64,000 bases of DNA from Haemonchus contortus (Eukaryota > Nematoda > Chromadorea > Rhabditida > Trichostrongylidae): assembly GCA_000469685.2 (NCBI GenBank), contig LS997567.1:20519608-20583607 (forward strand), given 5' to 3'. The notes under the pieces were generated by a model. It was given only the letters and a program-made list of their open reading frames with translations. It had not been told where the DNA came from and did no database searches. A program made the translations under genes and the position numbers. Below, in pieces: positions 22,602 through 34,699 of the stretch (its first letter is position 1; each line of letters begins with the position of its first letter).

Positions 22602-24565
22602 CAAGGAAGGTATACTCGGTCGCAGTGGCCATTCAAGATGAGATGTATACCGCATAGGTGGTTTCTAATGCCTATTCGAATTCGTCTTCCAAATCCGCTA
22701 AACGATTCTGGGATTAAAGTTACGGAAACAATGCCTCCCTGTGTTATACCACTGCACCGACCGATCACTGAAGTGAGCAAAGCATCAAAAGTGCAACGGT
22801 AGCGCAGCTGTTGGGAGGGTGGACTGGTAGACGTGACACCAAGGTTCGATTCCTTTGTGCATGCGCTCGTTTTGCTTCTCCTCGAAATGCAACCTAAACG
22901 CTTACAGAAGTCTTCAGGCTCAATGTTGGGCATCTACGAGGATCTCTCACAATCTTGGATTCCGGAGAATAGTGATCCAACAAAATTTTTCTTAACCGCT
23001 GCTAACCGAATAGATAAGCCTCTTTACCCCGAATGATCAAGATGGTGTTTCGAAATTCCCGTCAGCACACTGCGCTTACGTTAAAAAGCGGTCGAATGAC
23101 TCATCTGACCAGAGCCCTTTTTGGGAGCAATACGGTCTGCACTTTCTAGGAATACTGACCGCAACTTCGAAGCGGTGGTACAAGATAACTGGCGTTGTTG
23201 AGGAAAAGCTGTGGACCATAGCTTATCGATTTGTGTGCACATATGATTATCCGCTACTTCTTAAGGTGATCGCCTCCTTCGAGAGGCCTTTTCAAGACAT
23301 AAACGTGGTGGTGCGGGGAGACATGATATACGGCTGTACTCAAAACCCTGAATTCACCTACCCTTGCCCTGTAGTTGTCCTTCGTCAGCCCTCATTCTTG
23401 ATTTGTAGTGGCATCCAATGGAAATGGCTGTCGTGCAATGAGATTTTGATAACTTATCCTTCCAACGTATCCACTAATCCCCATAGCAAGATAGATCTCC
23501 GCTCGTTTTACACCTGATAGTTACAACCACACAAGATATCATAATTTGTCGATGATAAACTGATTCACTGTTGGTGGTCTCTCGCACTTCCCCTTAACTT
23601 CCGTAGACGGCACTCTCCATGATGATAGGGTCCCTCATGACGAATAAATGCGGCTTCTTCTGACACTCTAACCATAGAAGGTCATGCATCTTCTACCGAA
23701 CTATAGAAGGCAACTCTTCTGCCAGCAGCTTATGAGTCAGATTACAAAGTTCGAGACTACATTCCACTCTAGAACCTCTACATTCCCACAAACGTATGAG
23801 GTTTTTCTCGCGAAGTGATGGGATCACCGTCGTTGCTATCATCAGGTGACCGCAGAGGATCACTGGGATCGTCTTTCACGGGCTAATCTCCCTCGCAGTG
23901 GATAATGAGCTTGTTTTCATAGCACGAAATGTGTGCTCAAAAAGCTCTCTATTACCTCCCGTTCCATCCTTGATGGAGCTCACGTTGTGCTGCAATAACG
24001 GAAATCTATTAAATACGATGACACCACCTTCGGCAGAGCATTTTGCTAGTGACATGTGAAAAGTATTCGATCCGATGAATCATTTAGAGTCTCTCTCCTT
24101 GATACCTCCGAAGCCGATTATGAGCACACGTCTTAAATTTCTCTGTTGCTCGAATGGAGCTCCACCCTCACTCCGGTGAGCGGCAAAAAAAAACTTTCCT
24201 TGTAACAACTTTTCAGTGTTCGTAAATTGTGAAGTAGCTCTGTAGATGCCCAACGTTGAGCCCGAAAACTTTTGCAAACATTTAGGACGTTTATGTGCAT
24301 TTATGTCAAAGCAAAACAAGCGCATTCATTTAGTAACGGAACCTTGATGTCATGTCTACAATCCCACCACTCCACCATCTCACCACTCTACCAGTTGCGC
24401 TACCGTTCAGTGCAGTGGTATGACACAGGAAGGCATTGGTTCTCTAACTCCGTTCTTAGAACCGTTTAGCAGATTTGTAACCCATTTTGAGATCAACGTT
24501 TGAAACCACCTACGGCGGTATACACTCATCTCGAATGGCCACTGCAACCAAACAAACTTCTCTTG
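22602..24565. mobile_element. Foldback element with tRNA-like arms, copy 3
   Basis: A 1964 bp element. The ends CAAGGAAGGTATACTCGGTC and inverted CAAGAGAAGTTTGTTTGGTTGCAGTGGCC match the family. The left arm has a good tRNA-like block at 22791-22861: A-box TAGCGCAGCTG, B-box GGTTCGATTCC, acceptor-like GTGCAA/TGTGCA. The right-arm block (about 24320-24420, minus) is more diverged. The non-coding middle, 22960-24200, runs collinear with copy 2, for example TCAAGATGGTGTTTCGAAAT and AGCGGTGGT.CA.AT.AACTGG. No clear target duplication remains. Confidence 0.8.
22791..22861 (+). other. tRNA-like block, best preserved A box
   Basis: GTGCAA at 22791 can pair with TGTGCA at 22856-22861. TAGCGCAGCTG is a good A box and GGTTCGATTCC (22843-22853) a perfect B box, with CAAGG/CCTTT nearly complete as T-stem. 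It is repeat-embedded, so I read it as tRNA-derived, not as a tRNA gene. Confidence 0.65.
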
Positions 24566-26690
24566 TTGGATCACTTATTTCTGTATTGCATTTTGCCTAT
24601 GCTGCAGCCTAATCGGCTGCCCGATATGTGAAGCGAATGCTACTTGCAAGTGCTGATTAGGCTTACATAATGAGCCGTAATGCTGAATGTCTGCTTCTCG
24701 GAGGATATGAAAAGGATATGGGGTTCAAAGGAGTTTATTGACTCACCTCGTCTGACCAAGCAACCACGTTTTGAAGTTTGCGTCAAGCTTACTCGGCGAT
24801 TGAGTGACTCCCCCTTCAAACATCTCGATAGGGCTCTAAAAGTCATTGTTGAGATATGACAGCATATTCAACACCGTTGAAAGGATTCACAAATATGACG
24901 TGATAATGACCAACAGAGACGTATATCAAATAAAACCTTTCAACGGCGTCACATTCAAATTTAATCACAAAGCCGGCATTCAAGGGAAAGCAGTTCACAA
25001 TCTAATGATGGTACTTAACACTAGCAAGAATGTGATCAACCATCGCCATTAATGATATATGATCGAAACTGACATCGTGGACGTCACAATGACTTCTATT
25101 CAAATGAACGTATATTTCATTGTGTACTGCTTCAACGCTTACTATCCAGTCTTTACAACATGCCATATCGATGAATGGAGGATCACGCCCTCGCTCGAAT
25201 CAGACGGAAGGAAAGAGAGGAACGACAAGCTAGCAACTAAACCTAACATACGTGTGCGATTGTCTAGTGATTGAGCGATTCCGTAGAGTTGAATTGGATC
25301 TTAGAAAAAAGACATTTATATGAAGTCGTGGAAGAAATTCAAGCCTTTCAACCATATGCACTTCGGAAAAGTCGCATACTCTTTTCTTATCTATTGTAGC
25401 TAGAAGATCAGCGAGCATTACAATACAACTAGCGACGCAATCTAATCTGATGTGTGTGCACCTCACCTTTCGAACCCTGTCGTTGAAGTTGTGCCAGAGG
25501 GCAACAATTAACTCTGTAGCCATAATATCTCCTGCGTGTGCTGATATCATCCGCATGCAAAACACCTAGATCAAATAATATCGATAGAAAACACATGGGA
25601 TCCTTTTTGATTTATGGAAGCTGCTAAAAAAATATATGTTTAGGAGGAGGGGAAAACTGACCCCGTCGAATCCAAGAAATTTATGAACGAATTTTTTTAC
25701 CGACTGTCGATCCGTTGCTAGATCTGTTGCTCTCAAATACTTTCGAATAAACTTCATGTGCTGAAAAATTACGCTGTATCCATTGTTTCACTCAAGAGCT
25801 GGTTTTTAAGATGATATTCGTAGATGCCATCATACAACTTGCTATGACTATAGATTTCCACGTCTGACTACTACTAATTTGAATCACAGAACACAACCGA
25901 TGTTTGCTCACTTTTACAAGCGCCGCTCATTGTGATGACTGTGCTTATGCATTGCAGCCGCAAATCGCGCAGCGTAACGCTCGCCACGGGAGGTATCACC
26001 GACGAGTGGTATGAACCGGTTGTGTGCCCGTAGCTGAACCACGAAGTGCTTTCTTAGTAATCTTATGGGTCCGAACAACCTTATCAAGAATGGCAGAAGA
26101 TCAAGAAGGAAAAGCTAACGAGGAAGATAACAGCCATCAAAACAAATTGGGCTTAAAACGGAACCCAGCACAGAACTTTGTCAACAAGCCTATCAAAATT
26201 TGGGTTCCCTTACATTCAATAGGTTTTTCAGGCACCACAAGGTGGATTAATTAAGAATCCCTGTCAAAGCGTCTCCCGACAAAATACGTCATTTCGAAAT
26301 TCCTACATTTTGAACACCAGACATACACTTGGACTGCGTAGACATTTGTCGAACAAAACTAGGAAGTCTTTATTGTAGATATTGGTAGTTAGAACAGTTC
26401 AATATAAAAATGTCTGAGAGTTTGCGTAAACGACTTTGAAGCTAGAACTGACAGTACTTTACTGGGCATTATCTTGTTCACTTGTTTCCAGCCCTTTGAT
26501 TACAGTAGCGGCATTTTCACAGATACCCTGCAAGAAGTCGGTGCACTATTGAAAGCCGTAGATTGCTTTCTCCACGACGATGGCAGGAAATAGGATCTTC
26601 ACAAAGCAACGTTAACCGCATTTTACATGAGCTCACTTGAGCTCTAGTTGACGTAATTATTTGAGACAACAGATCACACAAGCATGAACA
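24566..26690. other. No gene recognised
   Basis: Frames at 24846-25052 (plus) and 25230-25565 (minus) are open for 68 and 111 codons, but I recognise no domain and see no supporting splice sites. No repeats noticed by eye. Confidence 0.5.
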
Positions 26691-26699
26691 ACATCCCCA

Positions 26700-27720
26700 A
26701 CTGCCCGTGGAGGTCACAAGTAGAACAGCTACGTCAAAAATAAGGTTCTCAGTTTCAGCATAGCACGAACGTTGTGTCTGCGGTGCCTCCAAAAATATTC
26801 CCCATTAAGATCTACACACTTTCGCATAAGTTTCAACAATTTGTTGAAACACTTTTGCTACTCTGGCCGAGGTAATTCTAAAACATGCATTCTGAACTCA
26901 TCGACGGCTTCTTCAAGTGTCGAAAAACGTTGACCTCTCATTTTATTTTTTATGTACGGGACAAGAAGAGGTCACCTGGAGACTATATGACTGATAACTC
27001 ATAAAATCGTTGTTTTGAGTGCTCAAAAATGCGGCTGCTTGAGCCGATGTGAGGAAGCGCATCGTCTTGATGAAGAGTGATCCGTCTTCGGCAGTTAATT
27101 TTCCCGATTCCTTGGGAGACAACTAGCAAACAAACGGTTGTTTTCCACTCAGAACGGACTGTTCTATATTGCTCTAGTGGTAAGGTTGCGACATGTCCAG
27201 TTTTTCCAAAAAAAAAACAGGCAACCATTCGCATGAAAGTGCTTCGTGCACGGACAGCTTTTGTTGGGTTCGTCTCATTTTGAAATACCCATACGGTCGA
27301 CTGCTATTTTCTTTCGAGCTCATACGCGTAAATCCATAATCCATCACCTGCCGCGATGTCATAGACGCGTTTCGAAGCACCGCGATCGTGATTTTTGAGA
27401 CGTTCTTTCAACCAATCGACACGAGACTTGTTTTGAGCGATTGTTGGTTCCAACGTGAACAAATTTTTTTTTGACAGTCAAATGTTCAAGGAATATTGAA
27501 TGTATGCTAGTCCCTTCATTGCCTGAAGTTGTCTCAATCTCATGATAGGTCATACGATCCTGCAATATTGGTTTGCGCACAGCATCGGGACAACAACTGA
27601 TTTTGAAGACCTCCACGAAATTCGTTCTGAAGTGAACTACGAACACGGTTGAACCCACCATACCATCGATAAGCACTGGTCCTCGATGGAGTTTCATCGC
27701 CAAATTTGGAGGAGGAGGTT
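26700..27720 (-). pseudogene. mariner transposase relic, second lineage
   Basis: The minus-strand order matches a mariner transposase. The N-terminal helix-turn-helix part is at 27703-27400 (ILQDRMTYHEIETTSGNEGT then SIHSIFLEHL). A linker precedes the first aspartate region near 27340. LHQDDALPHIG (about 27080) is the second catalytic block (usually H-D-N-A-x-x-H). RKCVDLNGEYFW (about 26830-26790) is the standard C-terminal end. Several shifts and stops break it. This lineage differs from those at 5505, 9626 and 45597 in its C-terminal words. Terminal repeats were not found. Confidence 0.75.
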
Positions 27721-29429
27721 AAGGGGGAAGGAGATTTGGTCTAAGTGGGGATGGGGGCGCTAAGGGCCTGAGTAAATTTTTTAAGTTAGTGTAAACAACA
27801 CAAAGAGCGCTCATGTGTCAAAACGTCCTGAGTAAGTATAACCTCAAAAATGTCAAACTTCACGATAGAGCTGTCAGTTGCCAGATTGCAACACTAGGGT
27901 TGTTCAATCCCTGAATTTAGAAGGCAACCCTCGTACAGGGAATGCCTTGCTCGATCTACCTGGAGGATTTTTCTAGAATGATGCTATGCTAGATGTGGCT
28001 GGCGACTGTTCTGAGTAGGACGACTTCATTGGCGACCATCAGATCTTACTACTTTTTTCGAGCCTTATATTTGTTAAAACTCGCCGATGATCGCGCTTTC
28101 CTCGCCACCTTTGCACTTTTCTGGAAACATCACTTCCATCACTTTATTTGAACCAAGTACCTCAACATTATAGCAAACTATGGCATTAAGATGAAAAATG
28201 ACAACATTCGAGAGTGAACATGTGGGGAGTATTATGTCCCATGTAAACTACGCTGCATGCCGACATGATTATTTCGGATGCAACAGAAATATTACTCCCA
28301 TCTAATAATTTAGAAAGGTAATTCCTGCTGAAAAGGCTTACCCAAGAAAATAAATGGTGAAAAGAAGAGGTGCTAATGCAATGCCGGTGATCTTACTGAC
28401 CTATGCTTCATAGGAAGTTGTATTAGACAAGCAGGATGGAAATGTGGTTAGCATCGTTTGAGACACAATCAGAGATTCTCGATGTTTCCGAAATCAAGAA
28501 GGAGTCTTAAGTTACTTTCCTTTCCACCTGGTCGGCTACATATATCAATCAACTTTACGACTGACAAACGAGGTGAACAAATGTCTATGGTGGGCGGGGT
28601 CGTCGAGATCGATGTTGTCAAAATAGAAAATGCGCACTTCTGTCAGGAAAATTTTCTGAACAATTTTATGGAAACCAAGACAGAAAAGTCAAACGCGCAT
28701 GACAGACGGCTCACAGAAGTTCGATGCTAAAGTTGAAAATTCACCGTTCTGATTGGAAAGGGTCTATAGTCTAGTAAAAGAGGGAAAGAATTCAGCAAAA
28801 GAGACTCAATAAGTAATAGTAGATGGGACGCGTCCTAGGAGGGCATTGCTGGAAGCTAAATTTTTTCTGAGCAATATTGGTCATAGCAGCTAGGAGACAC
28901 GTTGATCTGGGGCGAAGGAAAAACCTAGGAAAATAGCAAATTAGCTTGAGCGAGGGAGGGGAAAGGGGCAAAAAACACTAGATCACATAAAGGCTGTGAT
29001 CACCGCTTGAAGGGACTCTATCAAGTAGCTAGGATGGAGGCTTGTACGAGCTTACGACGTGAGCGTACTCGGACGATATGTCGATTGTGGGCATTTACGT
29101 AAACAGCTGGCTACAGCGAGCGAAAATGAAGAAATTTTCCTTCCACTATCGCGTCAGGCCAACACTGCTTATTTCAATGTTCATAATGTATGCTCCATTG
29201 TGAACGATGCAGCCATTACAGGACCATCAAGACGAAGCCTGCTCGGATGGGAACTATCTGGCTTTGTACGGTTTTGGGCCCTTATTATTTCCTATGCAGG
29301 CCATTCTTTAACCCGACAAGGTCTTTCTGCTGTCCTAGGGGTCACAAGTCCACCCCAAAGGGTAATCTTAGAAATCATTTTATTGTGAACTATGCCTTGT
29401 AAGAGTAAGATAGCTAATTAGCTTCCTAT
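27721..29429. other. No gene recognised
   Basis: No protein family recognised. A CAGGGTGCGCCCTAAGTATGG transposon-type end lies at 29436, just beyond this stretch, and resembles the right end of the element at 18373-19226. Confidence 0.45.
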
Positions 29430-30580
29430 TCTACAGGGTGCGCCCTAAGTATGGTATCAACATCCTCACTACTGTTACCACCTCAAGCCTCCTCAACTCT
29501 GAAATTCTCTGTCCTGATGGTTTCGATAGGTCATCCACTGTGATGTTGAGGACTTCACTGATTTATCGACCACCTAGTTCTTATTTGGGAGATGTCAGTA
29601 ATCTCTAATGGATGCTTCATTTGATCATTGCGGTTTAAACAAGCACTTGGTTGTTCTGGGAGACCACAAAACTGACGTTGATTGGATGAGAAACAGAGCT
29701 AAGAACAGAGCTGACTGATGGTACGACCGTCACTGAGTTTTTGGAATTCTTTCAATGCTGTGGCTCTCTTCACCATGTCAAAATATTCACACTTGGAGAG
29801 TATACTCTAGACATAATATTATCTAATGCTCCTATTGTTAAGAACGTCTTGATAACTCTACCTTTTGCTGGGTCTAATCAAAGCATAATAGAACATGGAG
29901 TTCTTATTTCTTCGCCTTCACCTAGCATACTCCCGCTGCCAAATTTTGTCAAAGCTGACTATTCTTCGTTGTTGGATTGTTTTCCCTATATTAATTGGTG
30001 GGGCGCTTTTCATGGCTACAATTCTGTTGACGACATCTACGAAAGGTTTTGTTGCATCGTTTATGCAGGTCTCGCTAAATATGTTCTTTTTAATTCCATG
30101 ACGGTGCCGATTGATGAGATTTTTAACTGATCTCCACAAAGCAGAAGCCCTTGTGCACTTTTTTCATCTGTTTTTGTCACAAATACAGACTCGAACTCAG
30201 CATTAGCTTCTATGAGCTATAAGCGTTCGGATACCTTTACTCAAGGTGTGATAACTTTCCAGGAATTGCGTGGGATATTGAAATAATTGAAATGCTCCAC
30301 TTCGAGACATTCTGATGGTATTCCTCAAATTGTTCACAAGAACTGAGCCTCATCGTTGAGTGAACCTATCTGTATGATAATTAATGCATCTCTAATGCAT
30401 AGCGAACTCCAATTCAGTTCACAAGAGACTATCGTTACAGCCATACCTAAAATGACTGAACCAGAACTAGTCTCTTCTTTTCGACCAATAGTTATCACAG
30501 CGCCATTTGCTTAAACCCTGGAAAAAATATTATGCGACAAAACTGTATCGCATCTAATGACGAATGTCTAATGTACTCAC
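29430..30580 (+). pseudogene. CR1/jockey-like LINE, endonuclease and RT start
   Basis: Plus strand. IYRPPSSYLGDVSNL (about 29565) is the endonuclease Y-R-P-P block, and a following W-L-F-W-E-T stretch stands in for the G-D-F-N region. EFFQCCGSLHHVKIF (29741) leads to YTLDIILSNAP and then the end of the endonuclease. FVTNTDSNSALASM (about 30170), SRHSDGIPQIVHKN (about 30310) and VSSFRPIVITAPFA (about 30475) are the connector and first reverse transcriptase blocks. It ends before the palm. It complements the 3' part seen at 15250-17480 and overlaps it in the endonuclease end, so both probably belong to one family. Confidence 0.8.
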
Positions 30581-32689
30581 TGATCTATTCAAACTGACCC
30601 TTCTGCCATTCAGTGGTGCTACTGAGTCTGCAAGCGACTAGGTCGCTGGAGCCAATGCAGACTCCCCGCCAACACAATCCGCTAACTTCCGAGTGCAGCT
30701 TCTTGGCAACCGGGGTGAAAGGATGACCTCCACTGCTGTTGTGAGTCAATACAAAAAGGCCTCACCAACAGCGGTGTCTTGGATGAAAGTGTTGTGTCCG
30801 CGGTCCCTACTCTACACTTGATTTCGCCTTGTGGAAACATATATGGGTGGTCATGGGGATTATAAGCCCGTGTGTAACCTCTATGTACGATCTCCACCGA
30901 TATTAACATGACTTAAGCGTAGAGCAGTGCGAGTGATGGGGTGGGACTCAACTGATGGATTACATAAGGTGACAGTAATCTATGCATGATGAATGAATCT
31001 GGTAACTCGGGCCTGACATTCAGGGTTAAGTCAACCAAATGAGAACATGAAAAACGAGCATCGTCTGATGAGAATGCGATGAAGTACCGCCCGTTGACAC
31101 CGCGTGGCTATTCAAAACTTGCAATCTTGCACGCGCCATGTCGTAATCTGTTGTCTTGTTGCTACTGGACTACCGGACTCCCAATTATTACACTCATTCA
31201 ATAGCGCACTACAAACTGCTGCTTCTGTCTCTTACACTACTCAATGTACACGTCATTCTAAGAGAATAAGCTAAAACCGATAGGCTGTCAAGACTAAGCG
31301 CTCATTAGATTGGTTTTGCCCATGCATGCACGCATATTTCACTTGCCTGGCCAGGTAGAAATGAGATGAGGATCCAGTGTAGCATTGAGGTCACTGACAC
31401 AATTGACACCATAAAATACCAGAACCTAAAAGGGCATAGTTCAATTTTGTTGTACACCGAAAGAAAAGTTCGAAACTTCTATACCACAGGAATAGAAAAA
31501 TTTTCTCATTGAACATGTTGATCATAAGTACACATTGGACTGTATGATGATGTACATTGCCCAGCACGCGGACCTGAACGTTGCTTCACTGTATACAGCT
31601 CAGTAGAAAGTGAAAAAGAATGTCCTCGATTACCTCAAAATCACACATTGTTACACGAGGAAAGTTACCGCTAACTTCCCACTCTCGGCCGTTAAGGAGG
31701 TCTTTTAAAATATGAAAACCGTAAAACAAGTTGTCGGTACCCAGAAAGCTATTCAGTATGAAAACCTGGAATTTGATTCATTAAAACATCTGAGACGTTC
31801 AGAGAGCTAGCACAGTGCTCACGATGGAGAGAAACTTCTGAATGGATAAATATAGGACTCGCCCCCTCTGACAAAATAAGCCTATACGGCGTTTTGAACA
31901 AGCGGGTATGAAGGTATCAAGCATAAGTAAAAAACCATGTACTAATTTTTGGATCGCACCTTCTTGTTCTCATGACCGAGAAGTTCATCAAATCAATCGC
32001 TAGTCAATGCATTTTATTACTAGCTCTCAATTATTGCAGCTGCACTTACAGTTTCTATGAAGATCGTCAAGGCCTGTTGTCAAATAGGTCACCTGAAGTT
32101 TAACGATAATTTTAAGCGGTGCCCGATCAGCTCAGTTCTCTATAGACCTTGAATGAGTCACAATCGCTTTGAAAAGCGGTAATCATCAATGTTATCGAAC
32201 GGCCTGAATTGAACGTCCAGTATTGAAAAGAGGTACGAATTTTGGGTCTGAAATTTTGATAATCACATATCGCATATTCATTCCTGAAGAATGCTTTACT
32301 ATGACACGCAATCATTGCGGTACATATGAACATATGTATATGTATATACATATATATGAACGTATATATAAATACATACATATACGTTCATGTAATACCT
32401 ATAAACATAATATATATATATATCTTATTCATAAAGCAGTAACTTGACTTGTCGGCTTGTCGGTCTATCTCCCCGCAAAGCTTCATGACTAATAAGAGAG
32501 GTAATAGTGAAGTTAAGGGACTTCCGCTCTTTTTAGCATTGGACGCTAGATATAAGAAGGCCAGCTCATGGGTGTGCACAGGAACGTTTCTTAGCCAAGA
32601 TCATACCGTTTTTTGACCTGATCTTTGGGAAGGAAAGGGCACCGGGGTGGGTGAGTCAATTGGATATTCAACTCATACCATTCTGGCTT
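30581..32689. other. No gene recognised
   Basis: I see no protein domain. Bases 32330-32420 are AT-rich with alternating CATATG/TATA words. Bases 30590-30960 are GC-richer and repeat-like, but no second copy was found here. Confidence 0.45.
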
Positions 32690-32766
32690 CGAGGTCGGCC
32701 ACCCTTGGATAGATGCGAAATCAAAGGAAGGAGTGAGGCCCGGCGTAAGCCGGGCGACCCGTCTGG

Positions 32767-32768
<2 letters not shown>
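32690..32768 (+). repeat. Repeat tail with 7 bp perfect hairpin
   Basis: The hairpin GCCCGGC-GTAA-GCCGGGC (32738-32755) is followed by GACCCGTCTGGTATG and then (TA)n. A decayed relative, in the same order, lies at about 50995-51045 (GCCTCGCGTGAGCCGAGC, GATCCGGTCAGTAT). A stem-loop followed by a simple-sequence tail is how RTE-dependent LINE/SINE 3' ends look, so this is probably the 3' end of such an element. The body is not identified. Confidence 0.5.

Positions 32769-32855
<87 letters not shown>
32769..32855. repeat. (TA)n microsatellite
   Basis: An 87-base uninterrupted TA run directly after the hairpin-containing repeat tail. Confidence 0.95.
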
Positions 32856-32858
<3 letters not shown>

Positions 32859-32937
32859 TCCGCATTCTAGGCCTCGCTGGTTCTCCATTTTCATACGAGT
32901 CCTGTACAGAAAAGCTTCGTCAAATGTCGACAGAATC

Positions 32938-33066
32938 TTAACAGGAATATAAGAGAGGATCTACTTTTTCAAAAAACATATAACTCTATTAGGTTGGGTC
33001 CTTGATCTTTTGTTTAACGGTTGATAAATCGGGGGTGTCAAAAATCGGAGAAAACTGTTCGAACAA
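32938..33066 (-). mobile_element. mariner end fragment
   Basis: This 130 bp matches 34437-34562 in the same orientation (TCTTTGATCTT.T, AAATCGG.GG.AA.. and ACAACC), including the inverted terminal repeat shared with the mariner starting at 5505. It holds only the outer end and untranslated part. Confidence 0.55.
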
Positions 33067-33074
33067 CCCAACAA

Positions 33075-33713
33075 CCCAACCCAATGGGGCAATCACATCG
33101 GACGGCAAGATGCCTCTGATTTTCTTGTAGAAAGCGGTCAAGGTTAATAGCAAGACCTACTTAAAAGGCGTGTTGGACAAGGAGGTACTCCTCTGGGCAA
33201 AATCCGATTTCGGCAACCGGACATGGACTTATCAACAGGACTCAGCTCCAGCACCGAGGTCCAACGTGGGACAAGACTGGTGCGCAACGCTTCTCCCAGA
33301 CTTCATCTCGTCGGAGGTTTGGGCCCCAAACAGTCCAGGCCCAAATCCATTGGACTATTCCGTGTGGTCAATTCTTAAGACGAAAGCCTGCTCTGTTAAG
33401 CATAAAAGTTTGGATGCTCTACGTGCAACCCCCGTTGAAGCATGGGAGGATTTGGACGAAGACTGCCTCCGTGCCGCTGTTGGCGCATTTCCTATGAGAA
33501 TTTCAGCCCGTATTCGCGCAGAAGAGGCTATTTCGAGATCTAGGTAGTTTTTGTGATCTGTATAGCTGATGATAAATGCTGTTGGAGTAGTGTCATGTAT
33601 CGATTGATTTGACCGTTTTTACGATAATATTTACCATTGCCAGAACTTTATATATATATATATATATCGATCATATTTACCATTGCCAGAACTTTTGCCG
33701 CACCCTGTACATA
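33075..33713 (+). pseudogene. DD37D transposase, C-terminal half
   Basis: Reading from about 33080: TSDGKMPLIF, one stop at about 33133, then VNSKTYLKGVLDKEVLLWAK. WTYQQDSAPA holds the second catalytic Asp, and PNSPGPNPLDYSVW the third Asp, in LDY. There are 37 residues between these two aspartates, which is the DD37D signature. The first aspartate and DNA-binding half are missing. Bases 33700-33713 give the terminal GCACCCTG next to TA. After the frame closes at 33547, a segment (ATTTACCATTGCCAGAACTTT) is duplicated around a TA tract. It is related to, but distinct from, the element at 61096. Confidence 0.85.
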
Positions 33714-33879
33714 TATATACATATATATACATATATATACCATGTTCATATGATACACCAATGAATTTCATCAAAACTAACATTTCGGAAAAGTTTAGGG
33801 GAAGGCTCAATCGTGTCCGCTAGATAGTTCAGTGATTTCGACTCCAACAAGAATTTATACGACTGGCTTCTGATATAGC

Positions 33880-34225
33880 TGCTTCGAGGGGTTATATTAC
33901 TTCACGACATCGCAACGGGATGACACTGAGCAACGGAGACAATGCCGACAGTGCCGCATCGAGACAAAGTGCCTTTATGCATACCATTTGTATCTGACAT
34001 CGTAACTGCGGTATTTCAAAGGTTTCTTACTCGAACGCAGCTGAACGATGATGTTGTCTTAGTGAGCATTCCTAGCGACAACGTCAAACACCAACTTGTG
34101 CCAAATAGACCCTACAATCGGCAGCGCATGTCAGACGGTTATGTTACATGTCCGAACGGATCAATTGGAGAATGCGCCAAAGAAGGCCTGATTTATTTGT
34201 TGGGCGTACTATAACATTGAGGAAA
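33880..34225 (+). pseudogene. Penelope-like element fragment (RT-to-GIY-YIG linker)
   Basis: The frame 33942-34214 reads IPFVSDIVTAVFQRFLTRTQ, then SDNVKHQLVPNRPYNRQRM and a CPNGSIGECAKEGLIYLL end. It aligns block for block with 41900-42150 in the Penelope-like element, where the homologous end is VVYKITCCSC, the start of the GIY-YIG nuclease. Only this linker is present, and the catalytic domains on both sides are absent. Confidence 0.7.
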
Positions 34226-34249
34226 GTGGGAGGAGCTCCACGATGTTGT

Positions 34250-34562
34250 AATTAAGGTATCCCAACATCAAGGCGCTTTCGAAAACCGTATTCCAGCTGA
34301 TGATCATGGACAGTTGATTTCGAAACACTCAGCCACGAGAAACACGAGTAGTGCTTTGCCGACTCGCTTCCGTTAACATTTTGATTTGGTCGTTTCAACC
34401 GATGATAGTCTCCCTGAGGGCTGTCGGTTTTCGAGAATTCCAACAGGACTATGGGAGGAGACCTACTCTTTCAGAAAACGTATAATTTCATGAGGTCAGG
34501 TCTTTGATCTTCTAATCAGCAGTAGATGAACCAAATCGGCGGAAACTTCCCGGACAACCGAG
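34250..34562 (-). pseudogene. mariner N-terminal fragment
   Basis: The minus-strand frame includes LKRPNQNVNGSESAKHYS and STVHDHQLEYGFRKRLDVGI. This matches the N-terminal DNA-binding half of the relic at 5505-6430 (NQNVNRIESAR, then PTIHDQLLELGFVRHLDLA). The terminal repeat ends at 34562 (GGTTGTCCGGGAAGTTTCCG on the minus strand). The catalytic half is missing. Confidence 0.7.
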
Positions 34563-34699
34563 TACATCACCTGCATATTACTCCATCGGACTTTTACGGC
34601 AAATGAAGGAAGTAAAATGCACAATCTCTCAAAAGCTTGTAAAGCTGGTCTGGACCATTTCATAAATAAAACTGTAGTAAACAGCTAAAATCAAAAACA

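Noticed and set aside
25230..25565. 111-codon minus-strand gene
   Set aside because: No motif, no splice support and no second copy; length is within chance expectation for 64 kb.
32651..32865. Frames ending in Tyr-Ile repeats
   Set aside because: They run into the (TA)n tract; no conserved protein part precedes it.
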